38,989 nucleotides of DNA, from assembly GCA_021781815.1 (NCBI GenBank), contig JAJXWB010000033.1:1-38989 (forward strand). The letters run 5' to 3'. Below the pieces are notes generated by a model, which had not been told where the DNA came from, did not search any database, and saw nothing but the letters and a program-made list of their open reading frames with translations. The position numbers and the translations under genes are program-made. This stretch comes from Pseudomonadota bacterium. Lineage in GTDB: Bacteria; Pseudomonadota; Alphaproteobacteria; Rhizobiales; Beijerinckiaceae. This document shows, one piece after another, positions 1 to 8,089 of this stretch (the stretch's first letter is position 1; every line of letters begins with the position of its first letter).

Positions 1-191
1 TCGGACTGGAACTTGACGCCATAGGCATAGTCGAAACCGGCGCCCAGAACATCGAGATTGGGTTCCGGCCATGCGACGAGGGGCTTCGGCGGTTCCGGGG
101 CGGCGGGCGCCTTCTTTGCGCCGTCGAAGTCAGCCGCGAATGCGCCAGTCGTCAACGTCAAGACCGTCGCCGCTGCTAAAAGAAGTTTCAT
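1..191 (-). CDS. Secreted protein, N-terminal part only (runs off the window)
   Basis: Reads leftward from an ATG at 191 and is still open at the window edge, so only about 63 residues are visible. The start MKLLLAAATVLTLTTGAFA followed by ADFDGAKK is a textbook Sec signal peptide with an A-x-A cleavage site near residue 19-20. After it comes a Pro/Ala/Lys-rich linker and then WPEPNLDVLGAGFDYAYG, which would suit the first strand of an outer-membrane or periplasmic beta protein. That last point is inference. The family cannot be assigned from this fragment. Confidence 0.6.
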   Translation of the reverse strand, partial: MKLLLAAATVLTLTTGAFAADFDGAKKAPAAPEPPKPLVAWPEPNLDVLGAGFDYAYGVKFQS

Positions 192-318
192 TATTTTTCG
201 CTCCAATATCAGGAATTCGATGTGTCGAAATTGCGTCGCTATGGCGCAGATCGGCAACAGTATTCCTTGAGCATTTGCCTTCTTGTTGAGCAGATCAGAT
301 GGCATGTTCGCTCTTCCC

Positions 319-350
319 CGCATGATGTTGCGAATTAGCAACATCATGCG
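319..350. repeat. Perfect 13-bp inverted repeat in the gap upstream of the secreted-protein gene
   Basis: The arms CGCATGATGTTGC (319-331) and GCAACATCATGCG (338-350) are perfectly complementary with a 6-nt centre GAATTA. The repeat lies in the 192-436 gap, 128 bp upstream of the start at 191 and 87 bp past the stop of the efflux gene at 437. There is no T-run on either side, so a classical intrinsic terminator is not obvious. An operator for a dimeric repressor or a factor-assisted terminator of the efflux gene are both possible. Nothing else is recognisable in this gap. Confidence 0.6.
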
Positions 351-436
351 CAAAGGAAATACAGAGAAGCTGAAATCCGTCGTTCAATTCCCTGACAATT
401 ATGCGGCTTCGACGCGACACCGCATCAATGACGCGA

Positions 437-2032
437 TTATTCGGTGAGACTTGGCAAAAGGCTGTCGTTCACCGGGCCATGAATCGGCGCCGGCGGACTG
501 GCGTTGGCCAAGTCGCCGGAGGGCGGCAGATTTTTCAGGTTCTGATCGTTCCAGCCGCCGCCGAGCGCCATAAACAGGGCGGCGACGTCCGAGAGCCGGG
601 CTCCCTCGGCCTGCGCGCTGTTGATCGATGCAAGCAAATAGGTTTGCTGCGCATTGAGGATCGCCAATTGGGCGATCTGGCCCGCCTTTGCCTGCGCCAC
701 CACGATGTCGAGGCTTTGAAGCGCGGTGCGTTCGGCGAAATGCGCGGCGGCGACCGCTTTCGAATCGGCCTGCAGCGCGCGCAGCGCGTCCGCGACGTTC
801 TGGAATGCGGTGATGACGGCCGATCTATATTGCGCCTCCGCCTGCGCCAGGCCGGCCTCTGCGCCTTTCTGCTTGTTCAGCAGCGAAAATCCCTCGAACA
901 GCGGCTGAGTCGCATTCGCGGCCAGAACGTAGAAGCCCGTGCCTGGCGTGAGCATCTGTCCGAAGCTGTATGCGCTGGAGCCGCGCGCCCCGGTGATCGT
1001 CAGTTGCGGGAGACGCGCCGCGATCGCTACGCCGACCTGCGCGCTGGCCGAATGCATGGCCGCCTCCGCGGCGCGCACGTCCGGCCTCTGCCGAACGAGC
1101 GCGGAGGGAAGCCCGACAGGCAGACGCTGCGGCAGGCGCAGCGATTGAAGACTAAACCGTTCGCTGATTTCAGCCGAGGGATATTGGCCTGCGAGTGCGG
1201 TCAGCAGATCTCGACCCTGCGCCAATTGCTTTTCCAGAGGCGGCAAAAGTTCGAGCGCCTGCGCCAGAGCCGCCTGCTGCGCCAAAAAATCGGCTTTGGC
1301 GATATAGCCCTTCTCCAGATTCGCCCGCGTGATCTCGAGCAGGTCGCGTTCGATCCTGATGACGTTCTGGGTCGCCTGGATTTCGGCGCGAACGGTCGCT
1401 TCCTGTATGGCCGCCGCGACCAGGTTGGACGTCAGCGTCAGATAGGCGGCTTCGAGTTGATAACGCTGCTGATCGGTCTGGGCATCGAGCGATTCGACGG
1501 CGCGGCGGTTCTGCCCCCAGATGTCCGCCGTATAGGCGACCGACAATTGCGACAGAAATAGCCCGTAAGGCGGGTTGAGGCTGCTTGGCGTGGTGATCAG
1601 CGGCACAAGGCCTGTCAGGTTCTGCGCAAAATTGGCCTGCGCGGCGGAGGCGGCGGAGACGTTGTTGGACACGAGATTGGTGCTGGCGCCGCCGCTGAGG
1701 AACAGTTGTGGCAGGAAGCCGCCCTTCTGCGCCTCAGCATTATAGAAGGCGACGCGAATCGCCGCTTCCGCGGCGGGAATGGTCGGGTTCTGGGCGATTG
1801 CAGCCTCGACGAGCCGGTTCAACGAGGGGTTGCCGAACGCCGCCCACCAGCGTTCCGGCACTGGTTTTCCGAAGTCCAGGGCCGGCGCGCCGGCGCCCGC
1901 GGTCTTCATGTCCTCGGGCGTGAAACGGCTGACCTCGGGCGCCGGCGGCGACTTGAAGTCGGGCCCGACCGCGCAGCCGGATGCGGAAAGCGCCGCCAGA
2001 AGACAGAGCGCAAGGCGCTTCCGATCTTTCAT
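437..2032 (-). CDS. RND efflux outer-membrane factor lipoprotein (NodT/OprM/CusC type)
   Basis: 531 residues, the usual size for the family. It would form the trimeric outer-membrane exit duct of a tripartite efflux pump. The start at 2032 gives MKDRKRLALCLLAALSASGC, a lipoprotein signal peptide whose lipobox cysteine is residue 20, followed by AVGPDF, the typical start of mature NodT-family proteins. Two long helical repeats follow, with the family signature LVRQRPDVRAAE in the second half and GFSLLNKQKGAEA / SAVITAFQNVADALRAL near the end. The open frame extends to 3070 upstream, but that part is antisense to the fusion-protein gene and is not coding. It is divergent from the fusion protein and pump genes at 2204-6733, its likely partners, with a 171-bp shared upstream region. 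The metal substrate cannot be told from this subunit. Confidence 0.93.
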   Translation of the reverse strand: MKDRKRLALCLLAALSASGCAVGPDFKSPPAPEVSRFTPEDMKTAGAGAPALDFGKPVPERWWAAFGNPSLNRLVEAAIAQNPTIPAAEAAIRVAFYNAEAQKGGFLPQLFLSGGASTNLVSNNVSAASAAQANFAQNLTGLVPLITTPSSLNPPYGLFLSQLSVAYTADIWGQNRRAVESLDAQTDQQRYQLEAAYLTLTSNLVAAAIQEATVRAEIQATQNVIRIERDLLEITRANLEKGYIAKADFLAQQAALAQALELLPPLEKQLAQGRDLLTALAGQYPSAEISERFSLQSLRLPQRLPVGLPSALVRQRPDVRAAEAAMHSASAQVGVAIAARLPQLTITGARGSSAYSFGQMLTPGTGFYVLAANATQPLFEGFSLLNKQKGAEAGLAQAEAQYRSAVITAFQNVADALRALQADSKAVAAAHFAERTALQSLDIVVAQAKAGQIAQLAILNAQQTYLLASINSAQAEGARLSDVAALFMALGGGWNDQNLKNLPPSGDLANASPPAPIHGPVNDSLLPSLTE

Positions 2033-2203
2033 CCGCCGTTCCGCACCATCGATCTCGCCGTTCTGGACGCTGAGCCGGCACCCTATAGAGGATTGATGTC
2101 GTACGCGCGAGATGCGAAAGCGGGAAGCGTCGCGCGGCAGGCGCTGCCAGGGGCCCCGCAGCCTCGCCGCAAGACCGCGACTCGGATAAAGGCTTTTCCC
2201 CAG
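2033..2203. promoter_or_regulatory. Divergent control region of the efflux cluster
   Basis: This 171-bp gap separates the leftward outer-membrane-factor gene from the rightward fusion-protein gene, so promoters for both must lie here or within the adjoining coding ends. I see no convincing paired -35/-10 boxes and no obvious dyad for a metal-responsive regulator. No regulator gene is encoded next to the cluster in this window. Assignment rests on gene layout only. Confidence 0.35.
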
Positions 2204-3463
2204 ATGCATGAGCCAGACACCGATCCAATGAATTCGGCTCAGCCGGCGCCGGGCGCAGGCGGACAGGGCGCGCCGAAAGGCGCCATCCCGCGCAATCGGG
2301 CTTTCCAGCTCGTGCTGCTGATTCTGGGAGCCGTCGTTCTGTTCCTGGGCGATCAGCGATATTTTCACGCGTCGCGGACGCCGACCAGCCACGAGGCCGC
2401 GCCGGTCGCCGAGGACACGCTGGAACTGACCGACAAGCAGGTGGAGACCCTGAAGATCGCCCCGGTCGCCGCGCTCGATTTCGAAGTCCTGAAACAATCG
2501 GTCGGCAATATCGACTTCAATCAAAATCTGCTGGTCCAGGTTTTCGCGCCCTATCAGGGCCGGATCATCGCGGCCTATCCGAATATCGCCGACAAGGTGA
2601 CGAAGGGCGATACGCTGTTCACCATCGACAGTCCGGACCTGCTCCAGGCCGAATCGACCCTCATTGCGGCGGCTGGCGTACTGACATTGCAATCTCGCAA
2701 TCTCGATCGCGTTCGCGGCCTGATCAAGGTCGGCGGCGTCGCGCAGAAGGATGTGGATCAGGCGACCTCCGATCAGCAGACCGCCGAGGGAGCCATGCGG
2801 GCGGCGCGCGACGCGGTCAGAATCTTTGGAAAGACAGACGACGAGATCGACCGGATCGTCGCGCAGCGCAAGGCCGATCCTGTTCTCGTGATTCGGGCGC
2901 CGATTTCCGGCGTGGTGACTGCGCGTTCGGCGTCGCCCGGTCTTTTCGTGCTGCCGGGCGCTGCGCCGCCACCGTTCGTGGTGGCCGACATCTCGACGAT
3001 GTGGATGCTGGCCAATGTCGATGAATCCGACAGCCCGGCCTATTCCGCGGGACAGGAGGTGCGTGTCCACGTTTCCGCATTTCCCGATCGCGTGTTCGTT
3101 GGCAAGGTCACGACCGTCGGCGCCTCAGTCGACCTGGCGACGCGGCGCGTGCTGGTCAGGTCCGAGATCGCCGACCCCGACCATCTGCTGCGCGCCGGCA
3201 TGTTTGCGGATTTCCGGATCCGTATCGGCAATCCGGCGCGGTCGCTCGCGCTTCCGGCCAGCGCGGTCGTCCGCGAGGGAGATGGAACGACGGCGGCCTG
3301 GACAACCATCGATCGCAAGACGTTCAAACGCCGGGTCGTGAAGGTGGGGCAGCTCCAGAATGGAAAATACCAGTTGCTGGAAGGGCTGAACGAAAACGAA
3401 CTGGCGATTGTCGATGGTGCGATCTTCCTGAGCAACAAGCTCGCCGGCGGCGCGGGAGACTGA
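2204..3463 (+). CDS. RND efflux periplasmic adaptor (membrane fusion protein, CzcB/CusB type)
   Basis: 419 residues from the ATG at 2204; a second in-frame ATG lies at 2228. An N-terminal membrane anchor (about residues 30-48, FQLVLLILGAVVLFLG) is followed by a periplasmic body. A first lipoyl-like half reads VFAPYQGRIIAAYPNIADKV, then comes a helical hairpin (about 150-230), then the second lipoyl half VIRAPISGVVTARSASPG. The beta-barrel segment is LLRAGMFADFRIRIG and the membrane-proximal domain is C-terminal. This order is that of HlyD/CzcB adaptors that bridge the inner-membrane pump and the outer-membrane duct. The longer open frame back to 1706 is antisense to the outer-membrane factor gene. 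Stop at 3463, 30 bp before the pump start, so both are probably one transcript. No His-rich N-terminal metal-binding extension is seen. Confidence 0.9.
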   Translation: MHEPDTDPMNSAQPAPGAGGQGAPKGAIPRNRAFQLVLLILGAVVLFLGDQRYFHASRTPTSHEAAPVAEDTLELTDKQVETLKIAPVAALDFEVLKQSVGNIDFNQNLLVQVFAPYQGRIIAAYPNIADKVTKGDTLFTIDSPDLLQAESTLIAAAGVLTLQSRNLDRVRGLIKVGGVAQKDVDQATSDQQTAEGAMRAARDAVRIFGKTDDEIDRIVAQRKADPVLVIRAPISGVVTARSASPGLFVLPGAAPPPFVVADISTMWMLANVDESDSPAYSAGQEVRVHVSAFPDRVFVGKVTTVGASVDLATRRVLVRSEIADPDHLLRAGMFADFRIRIGNPARSLALPASAVVREGDGTTAAWTTIDRKTFKRRVVKVGQLQNGKYQLLEGLNENELAIVDGAIFLSNKLAGGAGD

Positions 3464-3493
3464 GGATATGCGCTCGCGCGTCGGGGGTGGCCC

Positions 3494-6400
3494 TTGATCC
3501 GGTCGCTGCTCGTTTTCGGATTGACCCGCCGGGTGCTTGTCGCCATCGGCGCGCTCGCCTTTCTGGCCGCTGGTGGTTTCGCGTTCACCAGACTGAATAT
3601 CGAAGCCTATCCCAATCCGGCGCCGGTCATCATCGAGATTACCGCACAGGCGCCCGGTCTCTCCGCGGAAGAGATGGAGAAATATTACACTGTCCCGATG
3701 GAGATTGCGCTTTATGCGACGCCAGGCGTCGTCAACATCCGCTCGACATCTTTCCTCGGATTATCCTTTGTCCGGGTCACCTTCAAATACGGAACCGATT
3801 TCTATTTTGCGCAAACGCAAGTCGCCATAAGCCTCCAGCAGAACGCAAACTTGCCGAACAACCAGGCCGCGCAAATCCAGCAGTCCAGCCTGACGGGGGA
3901 AGTCTACCGATATCAGGTGGTCGGGCCAAAAAATTTCGGCCTGACCAATCTTCGGACGATTCAGGACTGGGTCGTCGCTCGCCGGCTCTTGACCATACCC
4001 GGCGTGGTTCAGGTGACGTCATGGGGCGGAACGACGAAACAGTTTTCGGTCGACGTCGATCCGCAGAAACTCGAAGCCTACAACGTCACCATCCCGCAGA
4101 TCGTCACGGCGCTTGGCAACGCCAACGTCAACGTCGGCGGGCGCGAAATCACGATAGGCCAGCAATCCGTCAATATTCGCGGCGTCGGTCTCATTGATGA
4201 CGGCGGCGCGGACGACGTGACGAAAGGGACCAGGGTCGATGACATCGAGAACATCGTCCTGACGCAGTCCAACGGCGTTCCTGTCCAGATCAGAAACGTG
4301 GCCAGGGTCACGACGTCGTTCGTCCCGCGGCTTGGCATTGCCGGACGCGACGACCAGAGCGATATTGTCGCCTCGATCGTCCTCATGGGACGAACGCAGC
4401 ACACCAACGACATTCTGCCGAAGATCAAGGCGGAAGTCGAAAAGATCAATACAGACGGAACCCTGCCGCCCGGCGTGCGGGTGGAGTCTTACTACGACCG
4501 TGGCGACCTCGTCGGCGTCACGACCCATACGGTGTTGCATAATCTGATCTTCGGTTGTCTCCTCGTCTTCCTGATCCAGTGGATTTTCCTCGGCGATCTG
4601 CGTAGCGCGATCATCGTCAGCCTGAACATTCCCTTCGCTCTGTTCTTTGCGATCATCGCGCTCGTCATTCAGGGCGAGGACGCAAACCTGCTGTCGGTCG
4701 GCGCCGTCGACTTCGGCATCATCGTCGATTCCGCCGTCATTCTCGTCGAGAACATATTCCGGAATTTTCAGGCCAACCGGGTTGAACGCAATCAATTGCT
4801 GCAGCACTTGACGGAAGGCTTCTATGGCTCCGACCCAACCAGCGCGATGGGCATGCACGGCAGCAGCCAGCGATGGACCAAACGCCTTCGCCTGATCTTC
4901 ATCAGCGCTATGCAGGTCGACAAGGCGGTGTTGTTCACGGCGACAATCACCGTGACGGCCTTCCTGCCGCTGTTCACCATGACCGGCGTCGAGGGCCAGA
5001 TTTTTGGACCGATGGCGCGCACCTACGCCTTTGCCCTGATTGGTGCGCTGATTGCGACGTTCACGACGACGCCGGTTCTCGCGTCGTTGGCGCTGCCGCG
5101 TTACGTCCAGGAGGTCGAGACGATCATCGTGCGGGCGATTCGCGCCGCATACACGCCCGTCCTGCGTATGGCGATCGGTCATGCCAGGACCACGATCGTG
5201 ATCGGTCTCGCCTTTCTGGCGCTGAGCGCCTTCGTGGGACTGCGCCTTGGCAGTGAATTCCTGCCTGCGCTGGAGGAGGGTAATTTCTGGATCCGCGCAT
5301 CGATGCCGTCTACGATCTCATTGCAGGATGGCGAGGCCGCCGCCGCCAAGATGCGTGAAATCCTGAACCGCCACCGGGAGATCACGACGGTCGTCACGCA
5401 GCATGGCCGACCGGACAACGGCAGCGATGCGTCGCCGTTCTCGAACGTCGAAATCTTTGCGCCGCTCAAGCCATTCGACCAATGGCCGGCCGGCTTGACG
5501 AAGGAGGCGCTGACGGAAGAAATTCGCAAGGAGTTCGAAAACGAACTGCCGGGCGTCAATTTCAACTTCTCCCAATATATTCAGGACAACGTCGAGGAGG
5601 CGCTGTCGGGCGTAAAGGGCGCGAACTCCGTCAAGGTGATCGGGCCGAACCTCGAAAAGCTCGAGTCGATCGCCGCCGACGTGCAGAGGCAATTGCAGAC
5701 GGTCAACGGTGTGACCGACCTCGGCACGCTGCACGCGATCGGACAGCCCAATCTCAACATCAAGGTGGATCGCGCAAAGGCTGCCCGCTATGGGTTGAAC
5801 ACCGGCGATGTGGCGACCGTCATCCAGGCGGCCCTCGGTGGAGCGACGGCGACGACCGTGCTGGAGGGCGACCGGCAATTCCCGGTTTCCGTGCGAATTC
5901 AGGACAGGTTCCGCGACACCGTTCAGCAGGTCAGGAACGTCAAGGTCGGCTTGCAGACGTCCAGCGGCGCCGTTGAATACATTCCGCTCAAGGATCTCGC
6001 TTCGATCACGCTCGATACCGGCGCGGCGTTCATCTATCGCGAGAGCACGCAGCGCTACGTGCCGATCAAGTTCAGCATCCGCGACCGCGATCTCGGAAGC
6101 ACGATCGAGGAGGCGCAGGGCAAGATCCGAAAGGCGGTCGCGCTGCCGACCGGCTACCGGCTCGAATGGGCCGGCGAGTTCGAAAACCTGGAGCAGGCCA
6201 AGCGTCGGCTCGCCATCGTCATTCCATTGACCTTCATCCTGATTTTCTCGCTGCTTTACAGTCTGTTCAATTCGGTGCGCGACAGCCTCGTTTCGATCGC
6301 CGGAATACCTTTTGCGGCCGGCGGCGGCCTGATAGCCCTTTACGTCTCAGGCCTGGATCTGAGCGTTTCGGCGGCGATCGGGTTCATTTCGCTGTTTGGC

Positions 6401-6733
6401 GTCGCCGTGATGGACGGCATTCTGAACATCACCTATTTCCGTGAATTGATGATCTCGGGAATGGAATTCAGGGAGGCCATTTTCCGGGGCGCGGAGCAAA
6501 GAATGCGGCCGATGCTGATGACGGCGCTGTCCGCCGGCGTCGGCCTTTTTCCAGCCGCGATTTCGCATGGCATCGGCAGTCAGGTGCAACGTCCGCTCGC
6601 GACCGTCGTCGTCGGCGGCATGCTGCTTGGCCCGATCATGCTGCTGATCGTGGCGCCCGCGCTTCGCTATCTTGCGCTCGCGCCCTATCGTCCGCCGCGG
6701 CGGCGACGGCGCGACGAGGAGCCGCCGATTTGA
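3494..6733 (+). CDS. Heavy-metal efflux RND pump (CzcA/CusA family)
   Basis: 1079 residues, close to the usual length for proton-driven inner-membrane RND metal exporters. The start is a TTG at 3494 with a GGGGGTGG ribosome site just before it. An ATG at 3468 is out of frame and stops after nine codons. The first helix is at residues about 13-32. The TM4 motif DFGIIVDSAVILVEN keeps the two Asp and the Glu of the proton relay of metal-type RND pumps (DFGxxxDGAVxxVEN), with Ser in place of the usual Gly. The C-terminal half repeats the fold with a second membrane block (about 905-1065). By eye, positions matching the three copper-binding methionines of E. coli CusA are Arg, Asn and Glu here, which argues against a CusA-like Cu/Ag site. 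The metal is unknown. Downstream lies a PII-like gene. Confidence 0.92.
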   Translation: MIRSLLVFGLTRRVLVAIGALAFLAAGGFAFTRLNIEAYPNPAPVIIEITAQAPGLSAEEMEKYYTVPMEIALYATPGVVNIRSTSFLGLSFVRVTFKYGTDFYFAQTQVAISLQQNANLPNNQAAQIQQSSLTGEVYRYQVVGPKNFGLTNLRTIQDWVVARRLLTIPGVVQVTSWGGTTKQFSVDVDPQKLEAYNVTIPQIVTALGNANVNVGGREITIGQQSVNIRGVGLIDDGGADDVTKGTRVDDIENIVLTQSNGVPVQIRNVARVTTSFVPRLGIAGRDDQSDIVASIVLMGRTQHTNDILPKIKAEVEKINTDGTLPPGVRVESYYDRGDLVGVTTHTVLHNLIFGCLLVFLIQWIFLGDLRSAIIVSLNIPFALFFAIIALVIQGEDANLLSVGAVDFGIIVDSAVILVENIFRNFQANRVERNQLLQHLTEGFYGSDPTSAMGMHGSSQRWTKRLRLIFISAMQVDKAVLFTATITVTAFLPLFTMTGVEGQIFGPMARTYAFALIGALIATFTTTPVLASLALPRYVQEVETIIVRAIRAAYTPVLRMAIGHARTTIVIGLAFLALSAFVGLRLGSEFLPALEEGNFWIRASMPSTISLQDGEAAAAKMREILNRHREITTVVTQHGRPDNGSDASPFSNVEIFAPLKPFDQWPAGLTKEALTEEIRKEFENELPGVNFNFSQYIQDNVEEALSGVKGANSVKVIGPNLEKLESIAADVQRQLQTVNGVTDLGTLHAIGQPNLNIKVDRAKAARYGLNTGDVATVIQAALGGATATTVLEGDRQFPVSVRIQDRFRDTVQQVRNVKVGLQTSSGAVEYIPLKDLASITLDTGAAFIYRESTQRYVPIKFSIRDRDLGSTIEEAQGKIRKAVALPTGYRLEWAGEFENLEQAKRRLAIVIPLTFILIFSLLYSLFNSVRDSLVSIAGIPFAAGGGLIALYVSGLDLSVSAAIGFISLFGVAVMDGILNITYFRELMISGMEFREAIFRGAEQRMRPMLMTALSAGVGLFPAAISHGIGSQVQRPLATVVVGGMLLGPIMLLIVAPALRYLALAPYRPPRRRRRDEEPPI

Positions 6734-6802
6734 TCTGAGAGCTTGCGGAAGGGCTTGCCGGGCTTCTCTATCATTCGCACGGATCGATCCACGGGAGGCG
6801 TC

Positions 6803-7141
6803 ATGAAGCTGATCACCGCGATCATCAAGCCGTCGATGCTCGATGACGTACAGGACACGTTGGTCGATCTCGGGGTCAAGTGGATCACGATCGCCGAGGT
6901 GCGTGGGTTCGGAGCAGAGCACGGCCACACCGAAATCTATCGCGGTTCGGAATATGCCGCCGCCTTTGTCCCCAGACTGAAGATCGAGGTCGCCTCATCC
7001 GAGGACAACGTCCAACAGATCGTCGACGCGATCGTTCGTTCCGCGCGAACCGGAACCGCGGGGGACGGAATGGTTGTCGTCTGCCCGATCGATCAGGCGG
7101 TTCTCATCCATACCGGCGCACAGGGCGGCGGCGCGCTTTGA
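6803..7141 (+). CDS. PII-like signalling protein linked to metal efflux (PII-NG type), degenerate nucleotide site
   Basis: 112 residues, exactly the GlnB/GlnK length, from the ATG at 6803 with GGGAGG ten bases before it. It aligns without gaps to GlnB through residue 105. The T-loop reads GHTEIYRGSEY, with the uridylylation tyrosine at residue 51. The B-loop is TGTAGDGM (83-90). Several residues that contact MgATP or 2-oxoglutarate in GlnB are changed: Gln39 to Glu, Lys90 to Met, Arg101 to Leu and Arg103 to His. A PII subgroup (PII-NG) is known to sit beside CzcA-type efflux genes, and the position 69 bp after the pump gene fits that. It probably senses a ligand or binds the pump rather than controlling nitrogen. 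That role is inference. Confidence 0.88.
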   Translation: MKLITAIIKPSMLDDVQDTLVDLGVKWITIAEVRGFGAEHGHTEIYRGSEYAAAFVPRLKIEVASSEDNVQQIVDAIVRSARTGTAGDGMVVVCPIDQAVLIHTGAQGGGAL

Positions 7142-7191
7142 GCGAGCCCGTCGTCGTGGCGCGGGAGGACGGCGAAGCCGGCGGGCATCGG

Positions 7192-7524
7192 TCAAGGGCG
7201 TCTGAGGAATTGCAGGCGATCGATCCTCGCGTTGCGCTCGTCTTCGAGGCGCGCCAGTTCCACCTTGGCCTCGTCGCGCGTGGTCGTATTTGATCCCGTT
7301 CCCACAAACCCGCCGAGTGCGGCGGCGATAGCCAGAAAAAATCCGATCGTGGAGCCGAGCGCCCCGATCAGCGCGCCCACGATCCATGCGCCGCCGATCA
7401 ACATCGTGAGCCGCGAGAGAAAGATGGCCTTGCGGCAAAACTCGATCTCGTCGCGCAGCCGGTCGATCTGCGCCTCGAGCCGGGCGATGTCGTCCTGCGG
7501 ATTGTCGTCGGGCGGCGCGATCAC
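7192..7524 (-). CDS. Small membrane protein with coiled-coil ends
   Basis: 110 residues. An acidic N-terminus leads into a predicted coiled coil (about residues 12-35, IARLEAQIDRLRDEIEFC). Two close hydrophobic helices follow (about 42-60 and 60-78, rich in Gly/Ala), then a second charged helix (KVELARLEDERNARIDRL). The layout resembles small inner-membrane hypothetical proteins common in Hyphomicrobiales. I do not recognise a named family. It is convergent with the PII-like gene, 50 bp away. Confidence 0.6.
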   Translation of the reverse strand: MIAPPDDNPQDDIARLEAQIDRLRDEIEFCRKAIFLSRLTMLIGGAWIVGALIGALGSTIGFFLAIAAALGGFVGTGSNTTTRDEAKVELARLEDERNARIDRLQFLRRP

Positions 7525-7785
7525 GCAAAACTCCCGAGCTTTCCGTGTCGCCTGCTTGACGTCATTCCGCTTTCGCGTGGCGCGCTTGTGAATTTTACAG
7601 CATGCTGGCGGAAGACTGGAAGAAAATCGACGTGACGATAGGGCGATCCGCCGACTGCCGGCTGTCTGGCGTGGCTGCCTGGCGCCGGCTGGCTATCGCT
7701 GCGCGGAGGCCGCCATAGGCTGTTCGTAGCGAACTCGCCAAACATAATTTCTCCGGCGCGCGTCAGCGAATCGGATTTGAAGATC

Positions 7786-7805
7786 CCGAAAGGACGCCCT
7801 TTCGG
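7786..7805 (-). terminator. Hairpin past the 78-aa gene, possible terminator
   Basis: A perfect 8-bp stem CCGAAAGG/CCTTTCGG with a 4-nt loop lies 14 bp beyond the stop of the leftward gene at 7820. No U-run follows on the minus strand (GATCTTC), so intrinsic termination would be weak. The 295-bp stretch 7525-7819 holds only this hairpin and an open frame (7521-7808) without convincing coding features. Confidence 0.45.
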
Positions 7806-7819
7806 CATTGTCTGGCGCT

Positions 7820-8056
7820 TCAGTCTTCGGTGGCGGGGGCGCCCTCGCCAGTCGGCTTGTCAGGATAGTCCTGCACAAGGTGCCTGGTTCCATCGAGAAC
7901 ATGGACGACAACCTTCGGGTGTCCCGCGACGATACGATCAGCTTCTCGCTGTGCGTCTTCTGCGCTTGCAAAGCTGCTTTTTGCCTGACCATCTACCGAA
8001 ACGACAAATCGTTCGTACGAGACTTTCGACGGCGGATTTGTGGGGCGGTTGGACAT
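7820..8056 (-). CDS. Hypothetical 78-aa protein
   Basis: A short cytoplasmic protein read leftward from 8056. It has a folded-looking core YERFVVSVDGQAKSSFASAE followed by DAQREADRIVAGHPKVVVHV, a beta-hairpin/helix/beta-strand pattern, and a flexible tail. Similar small proteins, with an Asp/Ala helix then a VxVxD strand, are often annotated hypothetical in this group. The pattern is consistent with real coding sequence, but no family name can be given. A hairpin follows its stop. Confidence 0.55.
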   Translation of the reverse strand: MSNRPTNPPSKVSYERFVVSVDGQAKSSFASAEDAQREADRIVAGHPKVVVHVLDGTRHLVQDYPDKPTGEGAPATED

Positions 8057-8089
8057 TCTGGTTGCTCCGATTGATTTGATTGATGCTCA

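Noticed and set aside
401-1561. Long plus-strand open frame of 386 codons
   Set aside because: Exactly antisense to the outer-membrane factor gene; Arg/Gln-rich with no domain.
4019-5182. Minus-strand open frame of 387 codons inside the pump gene
   Set aside because: Asp/Arg/His-rich shadow typical of GC-rich DNA opposite a real gene.
7521-7808. 95-codon minus-strand frame in the gap after the 78-aa gene
   Set aside because: No recognisable fold, overlaps a hairpin and the start of the next gene, and has biased composition.
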